Notes under the pieces: generated by a model
What the model was told of the DNA's origin: nothing
The model's input: the letters and a program-made list of their open reading frames with translations, nothing else
Database searches by the model: none
In this document: positions 28,208 through 38,659 of the stretch, piece by piece
Layout of the letters: each line of letters starts with the position of its first letter
Numbering within the stretch: the stretch's first letter is position 1
Program-made: the position numbers and the translations under genes
NCBI RefSeq assembly: GCF_029892045.1
Contig: NZ_CP120368.1
Location: 2,044,001-2,108,000, forward strand
Length of the DNA: 64,000 nt
Source of the DNA: Sinorhizobium numidicum
GTDB lineage: Bacteria; Pseudomonadota; Alphaproteobacteria; Rhizobiales; Rhizobiaceae
Reading direction: 5' to 3'

Positions 28208-29362
28208 ATGAGACGAGTGTCCGTATCCCGGAGGATGGCGCCCCGGAGTATCAAGCACGTGGCAGCGGCCGTCGCGCCGCTGGCGTTCGCCCTCGCCGGT
28301 GAGGTCTGGGCCTCGGATGTTTGCGAACGCCTCACCGCCAGACTCGCCGATCTTCCGGCGGCAGTCACCACCACTGCCAATCTGCGCGATTTCACCGGCG
28401 CAATCTCCCGCCAGAACATTGAGCTTCGCCGCGCGAAGAATGATCGCCGTCGGATGGAATGCAGCAATGGCAGCGTCATCGTCATCGGCGGCGATAATGA
28501 CGGCGCTTGTGCCGCGCTCGATGACACCATCGCTCGGATGGAGGACAATCTCCGGGAGCTCAAAGCGCAGCGCCAGGGGCTGCTTTCGGGCGGCAATGAC
28601 GATATGCGCCGGCGCATTCTCGCGGCGATGGAAGTCAATGACTGCACGGGGGGACCTAGCGAGAATTGGGACGCGAGTCAGGACCAGTTTGCCGGCGCAG
28701 CCGAGGAAGGGACCGAAGTCCGCCGCAACATTCTTCGGGATCTCCCTCCGGACAGCGAAGACTATCCGCTGCTCTTCGACGGCTCCGGAATGCGCGATGT
28801 TCCGTCGATCGATGAAGGCGGTCTCGGCAGCTTCAGAACGATGTGCGTGCGCACCTGCGACGGCGCTTTTTTTCCGATTTCGTCGAACGCTACTCCGGCC
28901 GACTTCTCCCGCGACGCCGAGCTTTGCCGGGCACGGTGTCCCGGTGCCGAGACCGAGCTCTATTATCACGTGCTCGCCACCGAGGAGAGCGACCAGATGG
29001 TGTCCGCCTCGACCGGGAAGCCTTATACCGAACTCTCGACGGCTTTCGCCTATCGCGCGCGTGGCGTCGGTGCCCCCGGCACCTGCGGTTGCCAAGTTCC
29101 GAAGATCGCGGCCAAGACCAGCAGCGGAAATACCGCAGCCGCAAGCAAGCTTTCGGCCGTCTCCCCCTCGGTCATCACCATTGATGGCAAAATAGAGCCC
29201 ACCACCGGACGGGCGAGCTCAAGGCCGGTGGAAGAGCGTCGCTACGATCCGGCAAAAAGCAACGTCCGCCAGGTTGGTCCGATCTTCCTTCCCAAGGAGG
29301 AAAGCGCGATCGATCTCAAGCATCCGACGGGACCAGGTTATCAACCGCTGCAGGAGAATTGA
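28208..29362 (+). CDS. DUF2865-type exported protein
   Basis: About 384 residues. A Sec-type signal (hydrophobic AAAVAPLAFALAGEVWAS) follows a basic start; then comes a Cys-containing helical region, and a central conserved block with FRTMCVRTCDGAFFPIS, LCRARCPGAETELYYH and a late GTCGCQVP that carry paired cysteines. These blocks are typical of DUF2865, common in rhizobia and of unknown role; the cysteines suggest disulfides in the periplasm. Start is uncertain: ATG 28208 or ATG 28235; the frame is open from 28184. Confidence 0.8.
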   Translation: MRRVSVSRRMAPRSIKHVAAAVAPLAFALAGEVWASDVCERLTARLADLPAAVTTTANLRDFTGAISRQNIELRRAKNDRRRMECSNGSVIVIGGDNDGACAALDDTIARMEDNLRELKAQRQGLLSGGNDDMRRRILAAMEVNDCTGGPSENWDASQDQFAGAAEEGTEVRRNILRDLPPDSEDYPLLFDGSGMRDVPSIDEGGLGSFRTMCVRTCDGAFFPISSNATPADFSRDAELCRARCPGAETELYYHVLATEESDQMVSASTGKPYTELSTAFAYRARGVGAPGTCGCQVPKIAAKTSSGNTAAASKLSAVSPSVITIDGKIEPTTGRASSRPVEERRYDPAKSNVRQVGPIFLPKEESAIDLKHPTGPGYQPLQEN

Positions 29363-29419
29363 CCTCGACACTCGTTAAATCTCCTGCAGACGAAAATGCC
29401 CTTACGGGTTGACCACTGG

Positions 29420-30405
<986 letters not shown>

Positions 30406-30464
30406 CACTCGTCGTCGGATGGCAAGACGAGCGGAAGGCCGGAGCGGACTCCTCCGCCGAGGGC

Positions 30465-31286
30465 TCACAGCGGTGTTGCCGGATGCGGCGAAGCATCATA
30501 GGCGCCCCAGATCGACTGGTCGAAGCAGATCACCGAACCGGTCATAAGACCGGATTCCGCCGAGGAGAGATAGGCACAGGCGCGCGCGACCTCTGCAGGA
30601 TCGACGAGCCTGCCGAATGGCTGGCTTGCCGACGCCTTCTCGAGCCAGTCCACAGAGGCCCCGTGATACTCGCGCTGGATGCGGTCCTCGCCCTCGGACG
30701 CCATCCAGCCGATGTTCAGGCCGTTGACCCGGATGCGGTTGCGCAGCAAGGCGTAGGCGGTGTTCTTGGTCAAGGTCTCCAAGGCACCCTTCGATGCGCA
30801 ATAGGCGGCGATAAAGGGTTGACCCGCCTTTGCCGACATCGAGCCGATATTGACGATGGTGCCCTCCGTCTTTTCACGCCGCATCACCTTCACCGCTTCC
30901 TGCATCAGGAAGAACGGGGCGCGCACGTTCACCGCGAACATGCGGTCGAAGAGCTCCGGCGTGGTGTCGAGGATCGTCCCGCGATCGGTGATTGCGGCAG
31001 CGTTAACGAGCGCGTCGACACGGCCGAACTCCTTGTCGCAGGCCGAAACCACCTGGCGGGCGTCCTCCACCCGCTCGAGGTCGGCCGGGACATAGACCAC
31101 CTTGGTCCCGGTCGCCTCGGCAATTTCAGCCGCTCTCGTCTCACCTTTTGCAGCATTGCGCCCGCAGATGACGATGCCGGCGGCACCGCGTTCGGCGAAG
31201 AGTGCCGCGATCGTCGCGCCGAGCCCCTGCGTGCCGCCGGTGACGATGGCGATCTTGCCATCCAGCCTGCCATAGTCTTTGCTCAT
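30465..31286 (-). CDS. Short-chain dehydrogenase/reductase
   Basis: A 273-residue classical SDR: cofactor motif TGGTQGLG (about 17-24), NAAA in place of NNAG near 95, Ser in NIGSMSAK, and the catalytic YCASK. The lack of an acidic residue after the second strand (ICGRNAAKGE) leans to NADPH use. ATG 31286 has GGGGAGGA upstream. It follows the PhyH-like gene by 85 bases on the same strand and probably shares its operon; the pair may oxidise a hydroxylated metabolite. Substrate unknown. Confidence 0.88.
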   Translation of the reverse strand: MSKDYGRLDGKIAIVTGGTQGLGATIAALFAERGAAGIVICGRNAAKGETRAAEIAEATGTKVVYVPADLERVEDARQVVSACDKEFGRVDALVNAAAITDRGTILDTTPELFDRMFAVNVRAPFFLMQEAVKVMRREKTEGTIVNIGSMSAKAGQPFIAAYCASKGALETLTKNTAYALLRNRIRVNGLNIGWMASEGEDRIQREYHGASVDWLEKASASQPFGRLVDPAEVARACAYLSSAESGLMTGSVICFDQSIWGAYDASPHPATPL

Positions 31287-31371
31287 CAAAAATCCTCCCC
31301 TGGTAACTGATCCAAGCGGTTCGGCTCCCGCAGCCACTGCGCCGGGGCCCGTCGTTATCTGGCCGTGTCCG

Positions 31372-32565
31372 TCAGCTTCTCTTCTTTACCGCCTGCTCGG
31401 CAAGCGCCTGTGCGAAGGCCTCGCTGCTCCAATCGGCCGCAAGCGCCTCATGCATCAGTTGCGCTTGCGTCTTTGGCGCCAGGCCCCCTATCGGCGGATC
31501 GCGATCGAGATTGGTCGGGAACGAATATCCCTCGGCACAGGCTGCAATGGCGTTGGCGATTTCGCCGGTCGAAAGCGTCCCACGGGCCGCGAGCGCCTTC
31601 AATGCCGGATAGAGCACGGTGCTCATCCGCTCGCGGTCGACCGTTTCCATTGCGCGCCCGAAGGCAGACGAGACCTGCAGCAGGTTCGCCACGCGCTTGA
31701 TATCCGTCGAGCGGTTCGTGCCGGCAGCGTGGAAAAGCGCCGGATTGAAGAACACGAGGTCGCCTTTCTCCAGTGGCAGCTGCACATGGTGCTGCTCGAA
31801 ATAGTCGCGGAATTCCGCGCGCTTCAGCGCCAGATAGCCGGGCACATAGGTCTGGCTATAAGGCAGGAACAACGTCGGTCCGCTCTCGATCGGCATATCG
31901 CAATGGGCGACCGCCCCCTGCAGAGTGAGGACCGGCGAGAGCTTGTGCACATGCGCGGGATAGCGCTCTATGATCGCCGAACTCTGAAAGCCGAGGTGGT
32001 AATCGCGATGGGCCGATTGCGCTGCGCCGCCCGGATTGACGCGGTTGACCTGAGCCGTCATCTGGTAGTTGGGTCCAAGCCAGGCCTCGCTGACGAGCGC
32101 GATGATCGGATTGCCGTAATAGGCCGCAAAGTTCTCTGCCGAGTGCAGACAATGCTTCTCCAACGAATTCCAGATGCGGTCGTTAGCGCCGGGCTTGGCA
32201 AAATGATCGCCGCCGCCGCTGTCTGTGCGGCGCTGCTCTTCGATGATCTCGTCGAAGATGCGGCTCGCCTCATCGATCACGCGGAGATCAGCGAAGGCGC
32301 GCTTGAACACGGCGACACCTGGCCCCTCCGCAAGGAGGTCGCAGATCTCGGCCAGCACCGCACGCCTGCCCTCGCCAGTGGCACAATCGGCAATCAGGCC
32401 GGCGCTGTCGTAGATCAGGATGTTCTTTTGACAATCCACCGCATGAGGATACTCCGCGAGATTTGTGTGGCGCTCGACTTCGGCGCGGAATGCTTCAATG
32501 TCGCAGGAATCCTCGGTCAGCCAGACGCGCCCGACGCGCTGCCTCGGATGATTGTCGGTCTTCAT
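31372..32565 (-). CDS. Phytanoyl-CoA dioxygenase (PhyH)-family protein
   Basis: A 397-residue Fe(II)/2-oxoglutarate-dependent oxygenase family member. The iron ligands are visible as HxD in SAHRDYH and a distal His in FFNPALFHAAGTNRS, the Arg nearby probably binding 2-oxoglutarate. These enzymes hydroxylate diverse small molecules. The GGGAGGAG ribosome site (32571-32578) touches the end of a RIME repeat, so the repeat occupies the 5' leader. It is divergent from a LacI regulator and followed by an SDR, suggesting a small regulated catabolic unit. Confidence 0.85.
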   Translation of the reverse strand: MKTDNHPRQRVGRVWLTEDSCDIEAFRAEVERHTNLAEYPHAVDCQKNILIYDSAGLIADCATGEGRRAVLAEICDLLAEGPGVAVFKRAFADLRVIDEASRIFDEIIEEQRRTDSGGGDHFAKPGANDRIWNSLEKHCLHSAENFAAYYGNPIIALVSEAWLGPNYQMTAQVNRVNPGGAAQSAHRDYHLGFQSSAIIERYPAHVHKLSPVLTLQGAVAHCDMPIESGPTLFLPYSQTYVPGYLALKRAEFRDYFEQHHVQLPLEKGDLVFFNPALFHAAGTNRSTDIKRVANLLQVSSAFGRAMETVDRERMSTVLYPALKALAARGTLSTGEIANAIAACAEGYSFPTNLDRDPPIGGLAPKTQAQLMHEALAADWSSEAFAQALAEQAVKKRS

Positions 32566-32577
32566 CGGATCTCCTCC

Positions 32578-32681
32578 CTACAGCGCCGTGCGTCTTTTCA
32601 GACGCACAAAGGTCGCTGTAGCACTTTGAATTGCTGCATGTTTTTATCCTTAAATCGGCTCCGATTTAAGGAAACATGCAG
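32578..32681 (+). repeat. RIME-like repeat, copy F (best copy)
   Basis: A 104-base element made of two imperfect palindromes: CTACAGCGCCGTGCGTCT pairing with AGACGCAC...GTCGCTGTAG (32578-32618), then CTGCATGTTT with CCTTAAATCGG pairing with CCGATTTAAGG and AAACATGCAG (32635-32681), joined by CACTTTGAATTG. This is the design of the RIME family described from Sinorhizobium. It lies in the divergent phyH/lacI gap. Confidence 0.93.
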
Positions 32682-32746
32682 TAGCGCGGGATGAGGAAAA
32701 TGTGCGCGGTTTTCCGCCCGCATCCCGTCGCTAACTTACTAGAATC

Positions 32747-32794
32747 GATCACGTTCATGATTTTAGGTCGATCCGACCTAAAATCATCGTGATC
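32747..32794. repeat. Nested palindrome between phyH and the lacI gene
   Basis: ATGATTTTAGGTCG (32757-32770) and CGACCTAAAATCAT (32774-32787) are perfect 14-base arms around ATC; GATCACG (32747-32753) and CGTGATC (32788-32794) extend the stem past a three-base bulge. Either an operator for the LacI protein that starts 85 bases later, or a second rhizobial intergenic repeat family. Confidence 0.8.
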
Positions 32795-32879
32795 TAAGAA
32801 ACAACGAAGTACCGACTATACGTGCCGTCCATTCCTGATATAGAGCAGGAATCCATCAAAAAGCCATCAAGGGGCGGGC

Positions 32880-33902
32880 GTGGCGCATCAGTTTCTGGTC
32901 AAGGACATCGCCTTCCAGGCAGGGCTGAGTACGGCCACGGTCGATCGCGTGCTGAACGAGCGGCCGGGCGTCCGCCACCAGACTGCGGCTCGCGTCAAGG
33001 CGGCGATCCGCGAGCTCGAGAAACAGCAGGCGGGCACGGAGGTGCAGGGGCGGAAATTTGCGATCGACGTGGTGATGGAGGCCCCGGAACGGTTTACCGA
33101 TGCAGTGCGCCAGGCCCTCGAAGGCGAGGCGGCGACTTTCGTACCCACAATCTTCCGCTGCCGCTTTCATTTTGCCGAGACGATGCGGCCGCAGGAGATC
33201 GCTCAACTGCTCGATCGTATCCGCCTGCGCGGAACCGATGGCGTCGTGCTGAAGGCGCCGGATGTTCCGGAGGTGACCGGCGCCGTAGCGAGGCTTGAGA
33301 GCGCGGGCATCGCCGTCGTAACGCTTGTTACCGACCTTCCGCACTCCGCGAGAACGGCCTACGCCGGAGCCGACAACCGTGCGGCGGGCGAAACCGCCGC
33401 CTATCTGATCGGCGAGCGCCTCTCCGGGCAGCCGGCGACCGTGCTGGTGACGATTTCAAGCAGCCGCTTTCGCGGAGAAGAGGAGCGCGAGATCGGCTTT
33501 CGCCGCACGCTGCGTGAACATTATCCGTTGATCGCCGTCGTCGAGATCAGCGAAGGCTATGGCAAGAACGAAGAAACCGGCGCCCTCGCCTTGGATGCCT
33601 TGATCCGCCACTCCGAGATCAACGCCGTCTATTCGATCGGCGGGGGCAACCGCGCGGTGCTCGCCGCATTTCGGCAATTGGGGCGCACCTGTACGCTCTT
33701 CGTCGCCCATGACCTCGACAAGGATAATCTCGAACTGCTGAAAGGGGGCAAGGTCCACTTCGTGCTGCATCACGATCTGAAGACGGACGCTCGCACGGCC
33801 TTTCGCGCCATCATGGAACGTCGTGGCGCACTGGCGGCCCCCACAGGCCGACATCTTTCCGCCGTCGAAGTGATCACTCCTTACAATCTGCCGCGCATCT
33901 GA
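32880..33902 (+). CDS. LacI-family transcriptional regulator
   Basis: 340 residues starting with GTG at 32880 (AGGGGC upstream). N-terminal LacI helix-turn-helix and hinge: VKDIAFQAGLSTATVDRVLN then ERPGVRHQTAARVKAAIREL. The remainder is a periplasmic-binding-protein-like sugar sensor domain (about 60-340), with AYAGADNRAAGETAAYLIGERL and a late FVAHDLDKDN. The effector is probably a sugar or polyol but cannot be named. It is divergent from the PhyH/SDR operon, its likely target. Confidence 0.92.
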   Translation: MAHQFLVKDIAFQAGLSTATVDRVLNERPGVRHQTAARVKAAIRELEKQQAGTEVQGRKFAIDVVMEAPERFTDAVRQALEGEAATFVPTIFRCRFHFAETMRPQEIAQLLDRIRLRGTDGVVLKAPDVPEVTGAVARLESAGIAVVTLVTDLPHSARTAYAGADNRAAGETAAYLIGERLSGQPATVLVTISSSRFRGEEEREIGFRRTLREHYPLIAVVEISEGYGKNEETGALALDALIRHSEINAVYSIGGGNRAVLAAFRQLGRTCTLFVAHDLDKDNLELLKGGKVHFVLHHDLKTDARTAFRAIMERRGALAAPTGRHLSAVEVITPYNLPRI

Positions 33903-33954
33903 CGCCACCGTCGACCGGATTAGCCATATTGGTCTGCTGCCGACGGGCCGGTGT

Positions 33955-34782
33955 TTATTGCTCCGGGTAATAGCGTACGAAAGCAAAGGCTCGTCCAGAT
34001 GGCGCCCAGTTTGGAACGTTCATCGTTCCCTGGCCGCCGAAAAGCTCGAGCAGAACGCGCGCATCGCCACCCTCCGGGTTCATCAGACGGAGCCGCACGT
34101 CGAGATCGCGGGGATGGTCGAAAACATCGCCGTCATAGGAAAGCACGAGCAGATGCCTGCCGTCTGGAGACGGGTGGGGAAACCAGTCGCCATAAGGGCT
34201 GTCGGTGATCCGCTGGACATCGCTGCCGTCAGGCCTGACCCGCCAGATCTGCATGCGGCCGGTGCGGCTGCAGTTGAAATAGATCCATTGCCCATCTGGC
34301 GCCCAGTCCGGCCCGTCGTTGCGACCTTCGCCATGGGTTAGGCGACGCTCCTCGCCGCCATCGACCGAGATCGTGTAAATGTCGAAAACCTGATCGCGGA
34401 TCCCGCAATAGGCCAGGCTGCCGCCGTCCGGCGACCAGCCGTGCCAGTAGGACGGCAGGTTCGGCGTCACAAGACGCGGCGCACCGCCCTCGATCGGCAG
34501 GAGGTAGATCGCCGACTTGCCGAATTCGGTCTTGTCGCTGATGACGAGCGTCCGCCCGTCCGGGGAAATGCCGTGGTCGTTGTTGCATTGACCGGCAAAA
34601 CCGGTGTCGATTTCCAGCGGAGCGGAGCCGTCGATCGGAAGGCGGTAAAGGCGGCCCTCGCCGTTGATGATCAGGAACGTTCCGTCACGCGACCAGTTCG
34701 GTGCCTCCACGAGCCGCTCCGTCTGCCAGACGACGCGCGTCTCGCCGGTGTCGATGTCGAAGATCTCCACCGAACTGCGCAT
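33955..34782 (-). CDS. TolB-like beta-propeller protein
   Basis: 275 residues made of repeated PD40/WD40-like blades, each with a version of W-SPDG or APDG (ISPDGRTL, WSPDGGSLAYCG, WAPDGQWIYFN, PSPDGRHLL, WAPSGRAFAF). This is the propeller of TolB and related proteins. No signal peptide, so it appears cytoplasmic and is not TolB itself. It follows nadE by two bases and must be co-transcribed with it; any link to NAD synthesis is unknown. Confidence 0.85.
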   Translation of the reverse strand: MRSSVEIFDIDTGETRVVWQTERLVEAPNWSRDGTFLIINGEGRLYRLPIDGSAPLEIDTGFAGQCNNDHGISPDGRTLVISDKTEFGKSAIYLLPIEGGAPRLVTPNLPSYWHGWSPDGGSLAYCGIRDQVFDIYTISVDGGEERRLTHGEGRNDGPDWAPDGQWIYFNCSRTGRMQIWRVRPDGSDVQRITDSPYGDWFPHPSPDGRHLLVLSYDGDVFDHPRDLDVRLRLMNPEGGDARVLLELFGGQGTMNVPNWAPSGRAFAFVRYYPEQ

Positions 34783-34784
34783 GG

Positions 34785-36467
34785 TTAGCCCCTGTCGCGA
34801 AAGCGGTTGGTGATCGGATAGCGTCGATCGCGGCCGAAGTTCTTCTTGGTGATCTTCACGCCCGGCGCCGACTGTCGGCGCTTGTATTCGGCGATGTAAA
34901 GGAGATGTTCGATGCGATGCACGGTCGCCACGTCATGGCCGCGGGCGACGATTTCCTCGGTGCTCATTTCCCTCTCGACCAGGCATTCGAGAATGTCGTC
35001 GAGCACCGGATAGGGCGGCAGCGAGTCCTGGTCGGTCTGATTGGGCCGCAGCTCGGCAGACGGCGCCTTGTCGATGATATTCTGCGGGATGACTTCGCCG
35101 TAGGGGCCGAGTGCGCCCTGCGGCATGGTGTCGTTGCGCCAGCGTGCCAGAGCATAGACCTGCATCTTGTAGAGGTCCTTGATCGGATTAAAGCCGCCGT
35201 TCATGTCGCCATAAAGGGTGGCGTAGCCTACCGACATCTCCGACTTGTTACCGGTCGTCACCACCATCGAGCCGAACTTGTTGGAGATCGCCATCAAGAT
35301 CGTCCCGCGCGTGCGGCTCTGGAGGTTCTCTTCGGTGATCCCGGGCTCCGTTCCCTCGAACGCATCGGAGAGCGCATCGAGGAATCCTTCGACCGGCTCC
35401 TCGATTGCAATGATGTCGTAGCGGCAGCCGAGCGCCTCGGCGCAGGTCTTGGCATCCTTCAGCGACTCTTGCGACGTATAGCGATAAGGCAGCATGATGG
35501 TGTGCACACGCTCTTCCCCGAGCGCGTCCACCGCCAGCGCCGCGCACATCGCCGAATCGATGCCGCCCGAAAGGCCGAGCACGACGTTCTTAAAGCCATT
35601 CTTGTTGACGTAGTCCCGGAAGCCAAGCATGCAGGCGCGATAGTCCGCCTCCTCGCTTTCCGGCAAGCGCGACTGCAGCCCGTTGGACGAGGCCCAGCCG
35701 TCCTCGCCTCTCCTCCACTCACAGATCGAAACTGCCTCCTCGAACTGGCTCATCTGGAAGGCAAGCGACCGGTCGGCATTAAAGGCGAAGCTTGCCCCGT
35801 CGAAGACCAGTTCGTCCTGGCCGCCGAGCTGGTTGGCGTAAATCAGCGGCAGGCCGGTTTCGATCACCTGCTTCAGGACCACCTGGTGGCGGACGTCGAC
35901 CTTGCCGCGGTAATAAGGCGAGCCATTCGGAGAGAGCAGGATCTCGGCGCCGCTCTCCTTCAGCGTCTCGCAAACGCCGAGATCGCCCCAGATGTCCTCG
36001 CAGATCGGAATGCCGATGCGCACGCCGCGGAAGTTGACCGGACCCGGCATTTCGCCGGTGTCGAACACACGCTTCTCGTCGAATTCGCCGTAGTTCGGCA
36101 GGTCGACCTTGTCGCGGATCGCGATGATCTTGCCGGCGTCCAGCACCGCCACCGAATTGTGACGGAGAGAGCCGGCACGCCGCGGGAACCCGATGACGAC
36201 ACCGGGCCCGCCGTCCTCCGTCTCCGCCGCGAGCTTCTCGACCGCCTGGAGGCAGGCCTTCAGAAAGGCCGGCTTCAGAACGAGATCCTCAGGCGGGTAG
36301 CCAGAAATGAAAAGTTCGGTGAACAGTAGCAGATCGGCGCCCTGGCGCGCTGCGTCGGCCCGCGCCTCGCGCGCCTTTGCCAGGTTGCCGGCGATGTCGC
36401 CGACTGTTGGATTTAGCTGTGCGACGGCGATCCGTAGCGTTGAAGGAGCGGCTATCTGTGCGGTCAT
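34785..36467 (-). CDS. nadE: Glutamine-dependent NAD+ synthetase
   Basis: Amidates nicotinic acid adenine dinucleotide to NAD+, using ammonia from glutamine. The 560 residues combine a nitrilase-like glutaminase (triad Glu51, Lys120, Cys156 in PICEDIW) with a synthetase domain carrying the P-loop SGGIDSA (300-306) and TGNKSEMSVGYATLYGD. The fused form needs no separate amidotransferase. ATG 36467 is used; the frame is open to 36554 but the added part is not conserved-looking. The following TolB-like gene is two bases away. Confidence 0.96.
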   Translation of the reverse strand: MTAQIAAPSTLRIAVAQLNPTVGDIAGNLAKAREARADAARQGADLLLFTELFISGYPPEDLVLKPAFLKACLQAVEKLAAETEDGGPGVVIGFPRRAGSLRHNSVAVLDAGKIIAIRDKVDLPNYGEFDEKRVFDTGEMPGPVNFRGVRIGIPICEDIWGDLGVCETLKESGAEILLSPNGSPYYRGKVDVRHQVVLKQVIETGLPLIYANQLGGQDELVFDGASFAFNADRSLAFQMSQFEEAVSICEWRRGEDGWASSNGLQSRLPESEEADYRACMLGFRDYVNKNGFKNVVLGLSGGIDSAMCAALAVDALGEERVHTIMLPYRYTSQESLKDAKTCAEALGCRYDIIAIEEPVEGFLDALSDAFEGTEPGITEENLQSRTRGTILMAISNKFGSMVVTTGNKSEMSVGYATLYGDMNGGFNPIKDLYKMQVYALARWRNDTMPQGALGPYGEVIPQNIIDKAPSAELRPNQTDQDSLPPYPVLDDILECLVEREMSTEEIVARGHDVATVHRIEHLLYIAEYKRRQSAPGVKITKKNFGRDRRYPITNRFRDRG

Positions 36468-36718
36468 GAGCGTGCCTGTCAGTATTTTCTCAACGAATGC
36501 GTTCGGCGTAAGCCATGTTCTTAGCGCATCCTGCCACCAAAAACCCACACCCAATCGTTATCGGCGCTAAAAATCCCAAAAAATTATGCGTTTCCCGGCT
36601 CTTACGCCGCTTCGCGGCGGTCCTTTGACAGCGCATGGAACATTGGGATTGGCGGCCACGTTTCGCCATTCATCCCCTGTTCAAGATGACAGTCGTATGA
36701 CAGTTGAACGACAGATTT

Positions 36719-38659
36719 ATGAAATTGGAGAACCTGTTGGCCAGTATCGATTCCGCCGCCGCGAAACGTTCTCAGGTCTATGTCGATAGGCTTGGCTTTT
36801 CCGCGAGGCACGCAAAGACGCTGGCAGGTACACGCAGCGCGCTGTTCTCGCTTTTCATGGCGGCAGCGCTTGTCTTCACAGTCGAATTCATCGTACGCCA
36901 GTCTTTTTCGGACACCGCCGCCTATTTTATGGACCCGATGCGCCCGGCCTGGACGACCATTGCGGCCTTTTTTCTCGTTATGCTTGCACTTGATGCGGCC
37001 TTCGGTCGTGAGCACAAGGCTGCACTCCTCGTCGCGCCGCTTGCCATTGTGCCGGCCTTCATCTGCCAGCAGAAACAGGTCTTCCTGTCCGATCCGCTTT
37101 ATCCGACCGATTTCCTTTTCGGCCGGCAAATCATGGAACTGATGCCGGTTCTCGTGAAGGATCGGCCCTGGACCGCTGTCGGCGTCGTGGTCGGACTGAT
37201 TGCCACGGTCGTAACCGGGGGCCTTCTGCTGCGCTACGCCTGGCAGAACTTTCCCAAGCTGACGCGCAAGGAACGTCTCGCTCGCATTGCCTTCGCTCTG
37301 CCGCTGCTCGTCGCCTTCTGGAACATCATGGACTACAACCAATTCTCTTGGATCCGCGACCGGCTGCGGGTCGTCCCCATCATGTGGGATCAGACAGAGA
37401 ACTACCGTCACAATGGGTTCGCGCTCGCCTTCGCGATCAATCTTCCGATGGCAAATGTCAGCGCTCCGGCCGGTTATATGGCGGATGCGATCGACCGCAT
37501 CCCGGTGAAGCCCCTGCCCGCCGGAACGAGCCATCGCGGCAAACCGGATGTGATCGTGCTGATGAGCGAATCCTTCTGGGATCCGACCCGCCTTCCGAAT
37601 GTGAAGCTGACGCCTGACCCGATGCCGACGGTCCGAGAAATGCAGGCTGGCAACGTCTTCTCGCCGGAGTTCGGCGGCATGACGGCCAATGTCGAGTTCG
37701 AGGCTCTGACCGGCTTTTCGAACGCGTTCCTCCCCTACGGGAGCATTCCCTACCAGCAGTATATCCGCAATCCGATCCCTTCGCTCGCGACGTTCTTCCG
37801 CGGTGAAGGTTACGTCTCTCGCGCCATCCACCCTTTTCAGGGCTGGTTCTGGAATCGCACTGCCGTTTACAAGGCCTTCGGCTTCGACATGTTCAAGTCG
37901 GAAGAGAATATGCCGGCGATGCAGAAGCGCGGGATCTTCGCCTCGGATGAATCGCTGACGAAGGAGATCATTCGCCAGGCGGACGCCTTGAACGACCCGT
38001 TCTTCTTCTTCGCCGTGACGCTGCAGGGCCACGGCCCCTACGAGCCTAACCGCTACGCGAAGAATACTATCAAGGTCGAGGGCAATCTGCCCGAAGGTGA
38101 CCGGCAGGTGCTCGCCACTTATGCGCAAGGCATCAAGGAAGCGGACGACAGCCTGAAGATGCTGATGGACTGGGCGAAGCAGCGGGACCGCGAGACGATC
38201 ATCGTCCTCTTCGGTGACCATCTGCCGCCCCTCAACACGGTCTACACGAGTACCGGATACATGAAGGACATAACCGCCGAGCGCAAGGGGCCGAAGGATC
38301 AGATGAAGGCGCAGCACGAAACGCCGCTCGTCGTCTGGTCGAATAAGACCGGCCCGAAGAAGAATATCGGCACCATCAGTCCGGCTTTCCTTTCCCATCA
38401 GATCTTGAAACACGCCGGCTACGAGCACCCTTACTACACTGGGTTTCTCGGCAAGGTGCACGATCACTTCCGCGTCCTCGACCGCTACATGCTGATCCGC
38501 AAGAACGGCAAGGCCGTCGCGGAATGGTCGCGGCAGCCGAAGATACCGGCATCGCTCCGCGATTACCGTTTCCTGCAGCACGACATGATGTTCGGCAAGC
38601 GTTACAGCACCGACCGCTTCTTCAAATCCCATGCCGAGCTGTTCCAAACGGGCTCGTAG
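36719..38659 (+). CDS. OpgB/LtaS-like phosphoglycerol transferase (sulfatase family)
   Basis: A 646-residue membrane enzyme. About five membrane helices fill the first 220 residues. A periplasmic sulfatase-fold domain follows, with metal/catalytic residues in VLMSESFWDP, the likely nucleophile Thr in VEFEALTGFSN, and FGDHLPP. Such enzymes move phosphoglycerol from phosphatidylglycerol onto periplasmic glucans (OpgB; CgmB in S. meliloti) or lipoteichoic acid. Cyclic glucan modification is the likely role here. ATG 36719 is preferred over an upstream in-frame TTG. Confidence 0.87.
   Translation: MKLENLLASIDSAAAKRSQVYVDRLGFSARHAKTLAGTRSALFSLFMAAALVFTVEFIVRQSFSDTAAYFMDPMRPAWTTIAAFFLVMLALDAAFGREHKAALLVAPLAIVPAFICQQKQVFLSDPLYPTDFLFGRQIMELMPVLVKDRPWTAVGVVVGLIATVVTGGLLLRYAWQNFPKLTRKERLARIAFALPLLVAFWNIMDYNQFSWIRDRLRVVPIMWDQTENYRHNGFALAFAINLPMANVSAPAGYMADAIDRIPVKPLPAGTSHRGKPDVIVLMSESFWDPTRLPNVKLTPDPMPTVREMQAGNVFSPEFGGMTANVEFEALTGFSNAFLPYGSIPYQQYIRNPIPSLATFFRGEGYVSRAIHPFQGWFWNRTAVYKAFGFDMFKSEENMPAMQKRGIFASDESLTKEIIRQADALNDPFFFFAVTLQGHGPYEPNRYAKNTIKVEGNLPEGDRQVLATYAQGIKEADDSLKMLMDWAKQRDRETIIVLFGDHLPPLNTVYTSTGYMKDITAERKGPKDQMKAQHETPLVVWSNKTGPKKNIGTISPAFLSHQILKHAGYEHPYYTGFLGKVHDHFRVLDRYMLIRKNGKAVAEWSRQPKIPASLRDYRFLQHDMMFGKRYSTDRFFKSHAELFQTGS

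Noticed and set aside
34701..36329. 542-residue plus-strand frame
   Set aside because: Antisense of nadE, with no motif of its own.
36602..38647. 681-residue minus-strand frame
   Set aside because: Exact antisense of the OpgB-like gene; its Arg/His/Gly-rich composition is that of a shadow frame in GC-rich DNA.
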